Of a stretch of 64,000 bases of DNA, positions 49,513-55,929 are shown one piece after another. The position numbers were made by a program, and so were the translations under genes. Under the pieces are notes generated by a model that was not told the DNA's origin, ran no database searches, and saw only the letters and a list, made by a program, of their open reading frames with translations. Positions within the stretch are counted from its first letter, which is position 1; each line of letters begins with the position of its first letter. Source of the DNA: an uncultured Glaciecola sp. (GTDB lineage: Bacteria; Pseudomonadota; Gammaproteobacteria; Enterobacterales; Alteromonadaceae); NCBI GenBank assembly GCA_947496235.1, contig CANMCE010000006.1, positions 227,869 to 291,868 of the forward strand, written 5' to 3'.

Positions 49513-49809
49513 ATGGGAACCGAATTAATTTACATTTCTAACGTTACTACTCCCGCAATCTTTTTTGTATATTTTCTATTATTGTTCAAAGGCATGTTTC
49601 CGAATCCCAGAGCTGTTATTGCATTGATTATAAATACCACGTGGATGCTTTCATTCTTGATATCAGGAGTTATCGATGGCGATTTGTATTTAAGCTATCT
49701 ATATGGAGGATTTTTCTTAATCATCTTTCAGATAGTCGTTTTAATTATTGTCTGGTTATTTGGTATTCAACTTGGCAAGTTCATAGGGCTAAGTAAGCAT
49801 ACAACCTAA
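49513..49809 (+). CDS. Small membrane protein of unknown function (cassette)
   Basis: 98 residues with three predicted membrane helices: about 8-32 (TTPAIFFVYFLLLFKGMF), 34-55 (ALIINTTWMLSFLISGV) and 62-90 (YGGFFLIIFQIVVLIIVWLFGIQ). The start ATG follows the presumed recombination box by 3 bases. No family is recognised. Small integral membrane proteins are common integron cassette products. Its stop TAA is inside ACCTAAC of site 4. Confidence 0.55.
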   Translation: MGTELIYISNVTTPAIFFVYFLLLFKGMFPNPRAVIALIINTTWMLSFLISGVIDGDLYLSYLYGGFFLIIFQIVVLIIVWLFGIQLGKFIGLSKHTT

Positions 49810-49920
49810 CAAGCGACTATGGTACCAAATCAATTAATGGAGATTATAAGTGCATGCCATGCCACTTGCATTCGCAAATGTCACACCATACTCTGCTAAC
49901 TCATTATTGTGGTGTTATAT
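49804..49920 (+). other. attC-like recombination site 4
   Basis: Left box ACCTAAC (49804-49810) matches RYYYAAC exactly; right box GTTATAT (49914-49920) fits at six of seven positions. The left 48 bases are homologous to site 3. The right box overlaps the stop of the reversed ccdB gene. Confidence 0.6.
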
Positions 49921-50232
49921 GCCGGTAAATAATAGATCGATTGCTGAAATTACTTCAAATCTGAAAGCATTAACATTATCTACTTTTGAGGATAAAAATG
50001 ATTCTGGTACAGTTGTTATTTGATGGGTTAAAAGGACATAATCTTTTCCCTTGATTTGTATTATCGGGCAGAGTTTTTTTGCATCTCTATGCTTTATTGA
50101 ACCTGGTGAGGAAAAAGGTATTACAACTCTTGAATTGAGTTCGTCGAGTAAATCGTTTTGTACATTCAAAAAATAAGGGTAAGTTTTCTTTGTAGCCTTA
50201 TCTTTGTTTAAGTAAACCGTAAACTGACTCAT
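49915..50232 (-). CDS. ccdB: CcdB family toxin
   Basis: 105 residues aligning over their length with CcdB, the gyrase-poisoning toxin: FTVYLNKD, VQNDLLDELNSRVVIPF, LCPIIQIKGKDYVLLTHQITTVPESFL and the ending AIDLLFTGI. In F-plasmid CcdB the last three residues W-G-I contact gyrase; here Trp is replaced by Thr, so the strength of gyrase poisoning is uncertain. Its start overlaps the antitoxin stop by one base (TAATG). The operon runs against the direction of the cassette array. Confidence 0.9.
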   Translation of the reverse strand: MSQFTVYLNKDKATKKTYPYFLNVQNDLLDELNSRVVIPFSSPGSIKHRDAKKLCPIIQIKGKDYVLLTHQITTVPESFLSSKVDNVNAFRFEVISAIDLLFTGI

Positions 50233-50477
50233 TAGAACTCACGGAAAGAGTCAGAGAAAAGGCCATGTTTTTCTGTTAACTCATTTAACGCCTCAATGGC
50301 ATCTCGGTTTTCGTTTTTCCAATTTTCGCGCTCAGTTTGGCGTAGTTGATGGACCAATGCGCGTTCGAGAGTTGCGGAAAGGTTGATTTTATTTTTCCGA
50401 GCTTTAGTTAGTAAATCACTGTTTATACTCAAGTTTGTTGGTTTCTTGGGGGCTTTTAAATCATAAAGCTGAGGCAT
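50232..50477 (-). CDS. ccdA: CcdA family antitoxin
   Basis: 81 residues. The N-terminal half (KKPTNLSINSDLLTKARKNKINLSATLERAL) is a ribbon-helix-helix DNA-binding domain; the C-terminal half (RENWKNENRDAIEALNELTEKHGLFSDSFREF) is the disordered toxin-binding tail, ending with the F/W-type residues of CcdA. AGGAG lies about 10 bases upstream of the ATG. It neutralises CcdB and should repress its own promoter. Confidence 0.9.
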   Translation of the reverse strand: MPQLYDLKAPKKPTNLSINSDLLTKARKNKINLSATLERALVHQLRQTERENWKNENRDAIEALNELTEKHGLFSDSFREF

Positions 50478-50499
50478 TATGGCTTGCTCCTAACAGTTA

Positions 50500-50531
50500 A
50501 TGCGTATAAGTTATGCGTATAATGTTGTCAC
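50500..50531 (-). promoter_or_regulatory. ccdAB promoter/operator with tandem repeats
   Basis: The minus strand has TTATACGCAT twice in tandem about 25-45 bases upstream of ccdA, and on the same strand GTGACA followed after 17 bases by TATACG could be a promoter. Repeats of this kind fit autoregulation by a ribbon-helix-helix antitoxin. A promoter of its own would let the reversed cassette be expressed. Confidence 0.5.
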
Positions 50532-50544
50532 AATATCAGGAAGC

Positions 50545-50622
50545 GTAAAACAAGGCAAATCACTCGGATGCCAAAACATCCGCTCTGCATTGGTTTCGCC
50601 ATCGGCGTTTGCGGCGTTAAAC
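50545..50622 (+). other. attC-like recombination site 5
   Basis: Left box GTAAAAC (50545-50551) is followed by AAGGCAAAT, and the right box GTTAAAC (50616-50622) matches GTTRRRY exactly. CGGATG/CATCCG in between form a hairpin, and GGCAAAT...GTTTGC extend the outer symmetry. At 78 bases it is a compact attC-like palindrome. Confidence 0.6.
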
Positions 50623-50653
50623 CCTTTCCACAAGATTAAATGGATGTATTCAA

Positions 50654-50734
50654 ATGAAAAAAATACTAATTGCTCTTATTTCTCTGTCTGATCTTCCCCT
50701 AAAACACAAAGAATTGCCGAAATGGACAAGCTAA
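50654..50734 (+). pseudogene. Possible remnant gene, 26 residues
   Basis: A short frame MKKILIALISLSDLPLKHKE... begins like a signal peptide and stops after 26 residues. It stands where a cassette gene would start after site 5, so it may be a truncated secreted-protein gene. No ribosome-binding site is evident. CTAACAAGG next to GTTATTA at about 50768-50782 could be a collapsed attC site. Confidence 0.3.
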
Positions 50735-50781
50735 ATGAATTATTACATTCCACACTCGTTTGAGGGGCTAACAAGGTTATT

Positions 50782-51278
50782 ATGAAGAAATCCAGTATAC
50801 TTTTTTTAATACTTCTTATTAGTGGTTGTTTTGATTGGTATGAAGTGCCTACATTTTCGATGGAACCTACGATTATGTCTGGAGGCAAGATCAAAATTGA
50901 AGAAGACTATTATGATACCAACCGTATTCAGAGGTTTGGTATCGTTGGCCATATAGTTCCCAGTAACAATTTATTTCAAGCTAAAAGAATTATTGGGTTG
51001 AGGAAACTATAGAAATTAAAAATGGAGTAATCTTGATAGATGGACAAAACTTAGATGAACCTTATGAGTTTGATAAAATAAAAATGGATTATGGACCTGT
51101 AGTTATTCCAAAAAATCACTATTTTCTGTTAGGAGATAACCGAAACCAAAGTAATGATAGTCGCTACTGGGGAACGCTACCTCTAGAGTCCATAAGAGGA
51201 AAAGTGGTGGAAATTAAGAATCCACGAAAATACATTATGAAAACGAAGCCGCATAGGAAAGTCAACTCAATAGATTAA
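50782..51278 (+). pseudogene. Frameshifted signal peptidase I (S26 family)
   Basis: The first frame (50782-51014) gives a lipoprotein-like N-terminus (ILLISGCFDWYEV), then the catalytic-Ser motif PTFSMEPTI and AKRIIGL, and stops at once. The second frame, open from 51003, continues exactly where the family should go on: ETIEIKNGVILIDGQNLDEPY and then GDNRNQSNDSRYWGTLP. So one ancestral gene has been split by a frameshift near 51000. Four bases are probably missing there, between GGGTTG and GAAACT. The general-base lysine is in the first part. No slippery heptamer is visible, so programmed frameshifting is not supported. Confidence 0.8.
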
Positions 51279-51308
51279 AAGAGGATTTTACGGATTTTCA
51301 GACCTCCT

Positions 51309-51350
51309 CAGATAGGCCACAATAATATGGCTACTATCTGTTTATAATTT
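51309..51350 (+). terminator. Hairpin after signal peptidase pseudogene
   Basis: CAGATAG-GCCA (51309-51319) pairs with TGGC-TA-CTATCTG (51328-51340), one bulge, followed by TTTATAATTTATTTT. It looks like a rho-independent terminator. Confidence 0.6.
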
Positions 51351-51378
51351 ATTTTGAATAAATGAGCGAATAGAACTT

Positions 51379-51654
51379 ATGGATTTAGTTGAATTAGGTG
51401 AAGCAAGCGACAGTGAATATGATCGCGAACATACTTGCGTTGAGAATGAGTTCCCTAAATTTGATCGCATAATTCACTGTGTTAAAGCCAATGATGAACC
51501 TCTTAATATATGGCAAATACACGGTATTCATTATGCGGTGGAAGAAGAAGTGAAATTGGGAGAGGCTGACTACGTAGGGCAAGTCACTTACCACAGCGTG
51601 ATTTCAATAAATTATTGTCCGTTTTGCGGAGCAAATTTAGTAAATGACGCATAG
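51379..51654 (+). CDS. Small protein with C-terminal CxxC (unknown)
   Basis: 91 residues, acidic N-terminus. Near the C-terminus NYCPFCGANL is a single Cys-x-x-Cys knuckle; other cysteines at 20 and 34 could complete a zinc site. No family is recognised. The ATG lacks a strong ribosome-binding site. It lies between the signal-peptidase pseudogene and the HicB-like gene, in the presumed decayed part of the cassette region. Confidence 0.45.
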   Translation: MDLVELGEASDSEYDREHTCVENEFPKFDRIIHCVKANDEPLNIWQIHGIHYAVEEEVKLGEADYVGQVTYHSVISINYCPFCGANLVNDA

Positions 51655-51778
51655 AGTTGGGCTTAAGAGCATTAAAAATTCTCTGTACATCATAAAGAGT
51701 GTCCACAAACTCTGGTAAGAATGCTGTAATGTTAACTAGTTAGTTTGAGCATAAGCGCGCTATCGAGGAGTCAAAAAA

Positions 51779-52006
51779 ATGAAAGATTCGGATAGATATA
51801 TAAAAATTGTCGAATGGTCAGAAGATGACAATTGCTATGTGGGTTCTAGTCCCGGACGAATGCTTGCTGGTTGTCATGGAGATGATCAGAGAAAGGTTTT
51901 TGACGAACTTTGCTTAGTTATAGAAGATACAATAGCCCTCTACAAAACTGATAACAAGCCTTTGCCGTCACCTACGTCAGGCAGAGACTGGACTAATGTT
52001 GCATAA
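51779..52006 (+). CDS. Orphan HicB-like protein
   Basis: 75 residues with the partial RNase H-like fold of the HicB antitoxin family: RYIKIVEWSEDDNCYVGSSPG, then HGDDQRKVFDELCLVIEDTIALYKTDNKPLP. GAGGAG lies 9 bases before the ATG. No DNA-binding domain is attached and no hicA toxin gene lies on either side, so it is an orphan, a frequent finding in integron cassettes. The stop TAA is inside GCATAACAAGG, which resembles an attC left box. Confidence 0.65.
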   Translation: MKDSDRYIKIVEWSEDDNCYVGSSPGRMLAGCHGDDQRKVFDELCLVIEDTIALYKTDNKPLPSPTSGRDWTNVA

Positions 52007-52018
52007 CAAGGAGGTAGT

Positions 52019-52357
52019 TTGGAGAAGGAAATTGCAGTACGGATGTTGGAACAAGTTGCCCGTAATTTGACGGCTATTGAGAACTTATCTAGAGTTCTAG
52101 GTCTCCTTACTGAGATCAAAGATAGGAAATTGTACACTCCAATGCTGAAAGAATTGCTTAGCAGTAATTTTGAGTTGCAACACGAGATTGGGCGGATTTA
52201 TAACGATTTAGACCCTATGTATCTGGGCTTGGAGGAGTTTACTTTGATGCGTAAAAAATTTGAGGACCCAGAAAATCCAATTCCAATGCCAACACAAAAG
52301 GATATCGAAAATGCTAAACGGTCCTGGGAGAGAATTAGTAGGATGCTTAAAAAGTAG
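52019..52357 (+). CDS. Helical protein of unknown function
   Basis: 112 residues from a TTG preceded by AAGGAGG at 5 bases, an excellent ribosome-binding site. Almost entirely helical (EIAVRMLEQVARNLTAIENLSRVLG ... LKELLSSNFELQHEIGRIYNDL). No signal peptide or membrane segment. I recognise no family. It starts 12 bases after the HicB-like gene in the same direction, so the two could be co-expressed, but it is not a HicA toxin. Confidence 0.5.
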   Translation: MEKEIAVRMLEQVARNLTAIENLSRVLGLLTEIKDRKLYTPMLKELLSSNFELQHEIGRIYNDLDPMYLGLEEFTLMRKKFEDPENPIPMPTQKDIENAKRSWERISRMLKK

Positions 52358-52699
52358 AAAGTTTACATACCAAAAGCCTAAAGACGAAAATTGGTAAGAG
52401 CGGCCAGCTCCGCTTAAATTAGTGTTTTAAGCCAAGGGACAATGCATTGCGGTATTTCATACCGCTACTAATTTATAATTGTACCCTCAGAAAACTCATA
52501 TAAACTGCTTCTCAAACGAATAGATATGGTGTCATTGAAAATTTCGCCAGAACTTCCTATTCAAAAGTGGATTAAGGAAACGATGATGGATGGGAGCCTT
52601 TAATTAGGGCTTCCATAGGGAATTTGGAAAATTAACGCCAAAAAGTTAAGTACTTGTTCCTATGTAATAGTGCTGTAGACAAATCAAGGAAGTTGATTG
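52358..52699. other. Intergenic region with hairpins and a gene remnant
   Basis: This 342-base gap has a perfect 7-pair hairpin with a 3-base loop, GCGGTAT (52449-52455) / ATACCGC (52459-52465), probably a terminator of the preceding genes, and a short one AGCGG/CCGCT (52399-52414). A 25-residue frame (52526-52603) is discussed separately. No other gene is visible. Confidence 0.4.
52526..52603 (+). pseudogene. Possible TlpA-like redoxin remnant
   Basis: A 25-residue frame containing LKISPELPIQKWIK, which resembles the beginning of TlpA/AhpC-TSA redoxins (usually ...PAPxLxxxxWxKG). It then ends at a TAA. If real, it is the N-terminal stump of a lost gene. The match is short, so this is only a suggestion. 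Confidence 0.25.
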
Positions 52700-52948
52700 A
52701 TGTTGATTTATTGGGTCGTAATTGGTTTTTTCACCATATTAAATCTCTATGTCAGTGTCCTTTTAATACGAAGGGATGATTTAGAACAAATACAAAAAAT
52801 ACTGCAAATATTACTTGTCTGGTTAATTCCATTGTTAGGCGCAATTGGAATTTGGCTACTTATCAAAAGCCAAGATGATGATGACAATAATAAACCCAGT
52901 AAACCTTCGTTTGGTGGCGGGGCGAATGACAGCATCGGGGCGCAATGA
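52700..52948 (+). CDS. Small two-helix membrane protein
   Basis: 82 residues from the ATG at 52700, with AAGGA 8 bases upstream. Two membrane helices (about 3-23 and 32-55: ILLVWLIPLLGAIGIWLLI) are followed by a charged tail (QDDDDNNKPSKPS). The pattern W-x-x-P-x-x-G-A between helices resembles the phospholipase D N-terminal membrane domain seen as stand-alone proteins. The same frame continues after the TGA for 31 more codons to 53044. Confidence 0.5.
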   Translation: MLIYWVVIGFFTILNLYVSVLLIRRDDLEQIQKILQILLVWLIPLLGAIGIWLLIKSQDDDDNNKPSKPSFGGGANDSIGAQ

Positions 52949-53136
52949 TTATTATATGGTTCGATTCCAGATAACTACGAGCGCATGCAACTAGAACTCG
53001 TGCGTTTGTTAAAGTCTAAAGTGCCGCGCTATATAAATTTGTAATCAGCGAATAGATTTTCAATTAGTTTTTTACAATAAATTAGCTCATTGACCGGTCG
53101 TTGTAATTGATGATTAAAATAATTCAAAGGACTTTT

Positions 53137-53415
53137 ATGTTTGTATTTGCAACGATAACGCCGAAAAAACAATTCTTCGAAAATGCTAAACAAGCTATTT
53201 TAGGTATTCTTGATCAAACCAGAGATGAGCCGGGATGTATTCAGTTCGAACTACATGAAAATAGTGAAGAGGGTAAACTCTTTTTATATGAACAGTGGCA
53301 AGATGAAAATGCACTGACGTTGCATTATCAACAGCCTTACACTGCACACGTATTTGAACAATACGAACAATGGTTACAAATACCCGTTGACGTAGTTAAA
53401 ATGGATAAATGCTAA
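53137..53415 (+). CDS. Putative quinol / antibiotic biosynthesis monooxygenase (ABM domain)
   Basis: 92 residues from the ATG at 53137, which has AAGGA 6 bases upstream; an earlier TTG is not supported. One ABM ferredoxin-like domain: FATITPKKQFFENAKQAILGILDQTRDEPGCIQFEL-style opening, ENSEEGKLFLYEQW and the C-terminal helix. Such small enzymes dimerise and act on quinols or reactive carbonyls without a cofactor. The substrate is unknown. It begins a rightward series of small, unrelated enzyme genes. Confidence 0.8.
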   Translation: MFVFATITPKKQFFENAKQAILGILDQTRDEPGCIQFELHENSEEGKLFLYEQWQDENALTLHYQQPYTAHVFEQYEQWLQIPVDVVKMDKC

Positions 53416-53472
53416 GAACTTTAACCTGTAAATACTATAGGTTTGATGCGTTACAAAGGAATGTAATACGAA

Positions 53473-53934
53473 ATGAAAGTTTATCTTTTTGATTGGGGGG
53501 ACACCCTAATGGTTGATTTCCCAAACGGCAAAGGAAAGATGTGCGATTGGGAAACAGTTCAAGCGGTAGAGGGTGCAAAAGAGTTACTGCAACGCTTGTC
53601 GTCAGATGACAAAATTTATATTGCTACTGGCGCGGCTGAATCATCAGAGTCTGACATCAAAGCAGCGTTTGAACGCGTAGGCTTAGACCGCTTTATTAGC
53701 GGCTACTTTTGTAAGGCTAATCTAGGCATCTCAAAAGGTTCACCGGAATTCTTGCGAAGCATATTAGATAAACTCAATGTTACACCCGAATGCGTTTTCA
53801 TGGTGGGGGATAGCTATGAAAAAGATATTGTTCCAGCGCTAGCAATTGGCATACAAGCAATATGGCTGTCGCCAAGTACCACTCAAGCACCTTTTGATAA
53901 CGTTCGCATTATCAAATCACTTCGAGAAATGTGA
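53473..53934 (+). CDS. HAD-superfamily hydrolase
   Basis: 153 residues. Motif I reads FDWGDTL, with the nucleophile Asp7 but Gly in place of the usual second Asp (D-x-D), followed by Asp at the next position; this variant is known among HAD proteins. Motif II is in IYIATGAA, the motif III lysine in GISKGSPEFL, and motif IV is VGDSYEKDI. There is almost no cap domain (C0/C1 minimal). A small-molecule phosphatase is likely. AAGGA lies about 13 bases upstream of the ATG. Confidence 0.85.
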   Translation: MKVYLFDWGDTLMVDFPNGKGKMCDWETVQAVEGAKELLQRLSSDDKIYIATGAAESSESDIKAAFERVGLDRFISGYFCKANLGISKGSPEFLRSILDKLNVTPECVFMVGDSYEKDIVPALAIGIQAIWLSPSTTQAPFDNVRIIKSLREM

Positions 53935-53973
53935 AACTATGTTGTATCAATTAAAAAAAGGCGAGTCTTATAA

Positions 53974-55245
53974 ATGAAGCAAATCGTTATTTTATTCTTC
54001 TTAGCGCTAAGTTTTACTTATTTCAGTGCCAAAGCCGCAACTCCCGAGCAAATTAAAATCGCAAAAACAGAGTATCCAACACAGATCCTATATAAACTTT
54101 GGCAGGACCATCAAAACGATCCCAATGCAGCACTAAGATTTTACAACACACTTGATCAAAAACACCTTATCGAGGTCAGTAGTGATGCTCCTAATACAGC
54201 CACCGTGACGTATTTTGCCAAGGGGAGTGAGGATACCGACTACATTATGCAATCAGGTGGTCCTGACTTTTATGGCTTGAGGTTCAAACAAATAGGTAAC
54301 ACTGACATTTATTTTTGTGTCCAAAAAATTCCAACTGATGCCTTTTTCACTTATGGCGTAAATGAATTTAAACGCAAAAAAGTGGAAGGAACGGAACAAC
54401 TATACCAAACCGATATGGCGCATATTTACGATGGAACGGTAATAGGGCCACAAGCACCTTTATCTAACTATATCGTTAATCATAAGAATGTGGCCAAAGG
54501 GATTATTAAGGAGGTCATCATCGAGAGTGAATACATGGATGAAAAGCGCAAGCTTGAAGTGTATTTGCCCGCTAACTATAACCCAGCGCATGCCCATAAC
54601 TTAGTTATTCAATTGGATGGACAAAACTTTTCAGCAGATGCAGAACAAGCTCCAGCTTGGCGAGGTTGGACGCCATTACCAACTATTTTAGATAACCTGA
54701 TCAATGAGGATAAAATTACACCCACTATTGCAGTGTTTGTTCACAATCAAGGTAATCGCTCAAAAGATCTGATTGATGATAGAATGGCAGATTTTATCGC
54801 CCTTGAGGTTTTGCCATGGGCAAAAAGTAATTTCAACGTTTCATCTGACAATAAACATATTGTGCTTTCAGGGCCAAGCCGAGCAGGGTTTACCGCTGCA
54901 TACACTGCGCTACGTCACTCAGAACTTATCGGTTCCGTGCTTTCTCAATCTGGTTCCTTTTATTACACCAAGTCTGACAAGTCGAATTGGCCTATTTATC
55001 CGGAATTTGAAGGTGTTTTAATTCCTGGTTATAAAGATGCTCCAACTCAAAATATCCAGTTTTATCTCGATGTTGGCTTGTATGATCTTGGTTTGGCCGC
55101 AGTAGGAACAAATCGTCGCTTGAAGGACATTCTTCAGCTTAAAGGCTACAAAGTTGAATATTACGAATATAAAGGTGGGCATTCTCATTTGGCCTGGCGT
55201 CATACACTCGCTAAGGGGTTGATTACGCTAATTGGTAACAAGTGA
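53974..55245 (+). CDS. Secreted enterochelin-esterase-like hydrolase
   Basis: 423 residues. A signal peptide (to AKAA, about residue 22) is followed by an N-terminal Ig-like domain (80-190) and an alpha/beta hydrolase of the Fes/IroE (esterase D) class: KRKLEVYLPANYNP, VIQLDGQNFSAD, nucleophile elbow SGPSRAGFTAAY, and GGHSHLAWRHTLAKGL with the catalytic His. Relatives cleave siderophore esters, but no siderophore gene is nearby, so the substrate remains open. It lies 39 bases after the HAD gene in the same direction. Confidence 0.85.
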   Translation: MKQIVILFFLALSFTYFSAKAATPEQIKIAKTEYPTQILYKLWQDHQNDPNAALRFYNTLDQKHLIEVSSDAPNTATVTYFAKGSEDTDYIMQSGGPDFYGLRFKQIGNTDIYFCVQKIPTDAFFTYGVNEFKRKKVEGTEQLYQTDMAHIYDGTVIGPQAPLSNYIVNHKNVAKGIIKEVIIESEYMDEKRKLEVYLPANYNPAHAHNLVIQLDGQNFSADAEQAPAWRGWTPLPTILDNLINEDKITPTIAVFVHNQGNRSKDLIDDRMADFIALEVLPWAKSNFNVSSDNKHIVLSGPSRAGFTAAYTALRHSELIGSVLSQSGSFYYTKSDKSNWPIYPEFEGVLIPGYKDAPTQNIQFYLDVGLYDLGLAAVGTNRRLKDILQLKGYKVEYYEYKGGHSHLAWRHTLAKGLITLIGNK

Positions 55246-55447
55246 TTTAGTAAGCATTAAAATGACGGATAAAATTGTCCATAAATTAAACTTTAGGTAG
55301 TTGTAAATCTGAATTAAGCGTGTAAATTTAAAAGTTGGTCGTTTGTTTATCAACAGTTCCTCGTCAAATATTTGAAGTTAACAACATGGAAAGTGAAGTT
55401 TACCTGAACAAACCTCAACCAAAGTTAATTACATAAGGAAATAAGGC

Positions 55448-55828
55448 ATGACCAGAGTAACTGGAATAGGAGGCGTTTTTATTAAAGCTAAAGCGCCCGA
55501 AGTATTGCAAAATTGGTATAAAACGCATCTTGGCATTGATGTACAAGTTTGGGGTGGAACATTCTTTAAATGGGTTGATAGTGAAGGCAAGCCCTACGCT
55601 GGCTCAACCGCGTGGATGGTTGGTAAAGGTGAGAACTTTGCACCTAGTGAATCCTCTTTTATGGTGAACTATCGAGTTGCGGATCTGAATCAATTATTGA
55701 GCGCGCTGCGCGCAGAAGGCTGCAATGTATTAGACGAAACCGACGAATCTGAATTCGGAAAATTCGGTTGGTTTATGGACCCTGAAGGAAACAAAGTAGA
55801 ACTTTGGGAGCCGCCTGTTGGCGAATAG
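55448..55828 (+). CDS. VOC family protein (glyoxalase/dioxygenase fold)
   Basis: 126 residues with two beta-alpha-beta-beta-beta modules: GGVFIKAKAPEVLQNWYKTHLGI, then FMVNYRVADLNQLLSALRAEGCNVL and GKFGWFMDPEGNKVELWEPP, the usual VOC ending with the metal Glu. It could be a lyase, isomerase or binding protein for small molecules or antibiotics. ATAAGGAAATAAGG precedes the ATG. A 202-base gap separates it from the esterase gene, so it probably has its own promoter. Confidence 0.88.
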   Translation: MTRVTGIGGVFIKAKAPEVLQNWYKTHLGIDVQVWGGTFFKWVDSEGKPYAGSTAWMVGKGENFAPSESSFMVNYRVADLNQLLSALRAEGCNVLDETDESEFGKFGWFMDPEGNKVELWEPPVGE

Positions 55829-55929
55829 AATTTGCCGACATTCAGCTATTTGAAGGCTAGAGAGTAATTAGCCATTGGTTAACACTTTAAAATAAGCTCA
55901 ACCGTTTTAATTGGAATGAAGTACTGATT

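Noticed and set aside
50990..51010. Programmed ribosomal frameshift in the signal peptidase gene
   Set aside because: No slippery heptamer or downstream structure is visible and conserved residues appear missing, so a mutation is more likely.
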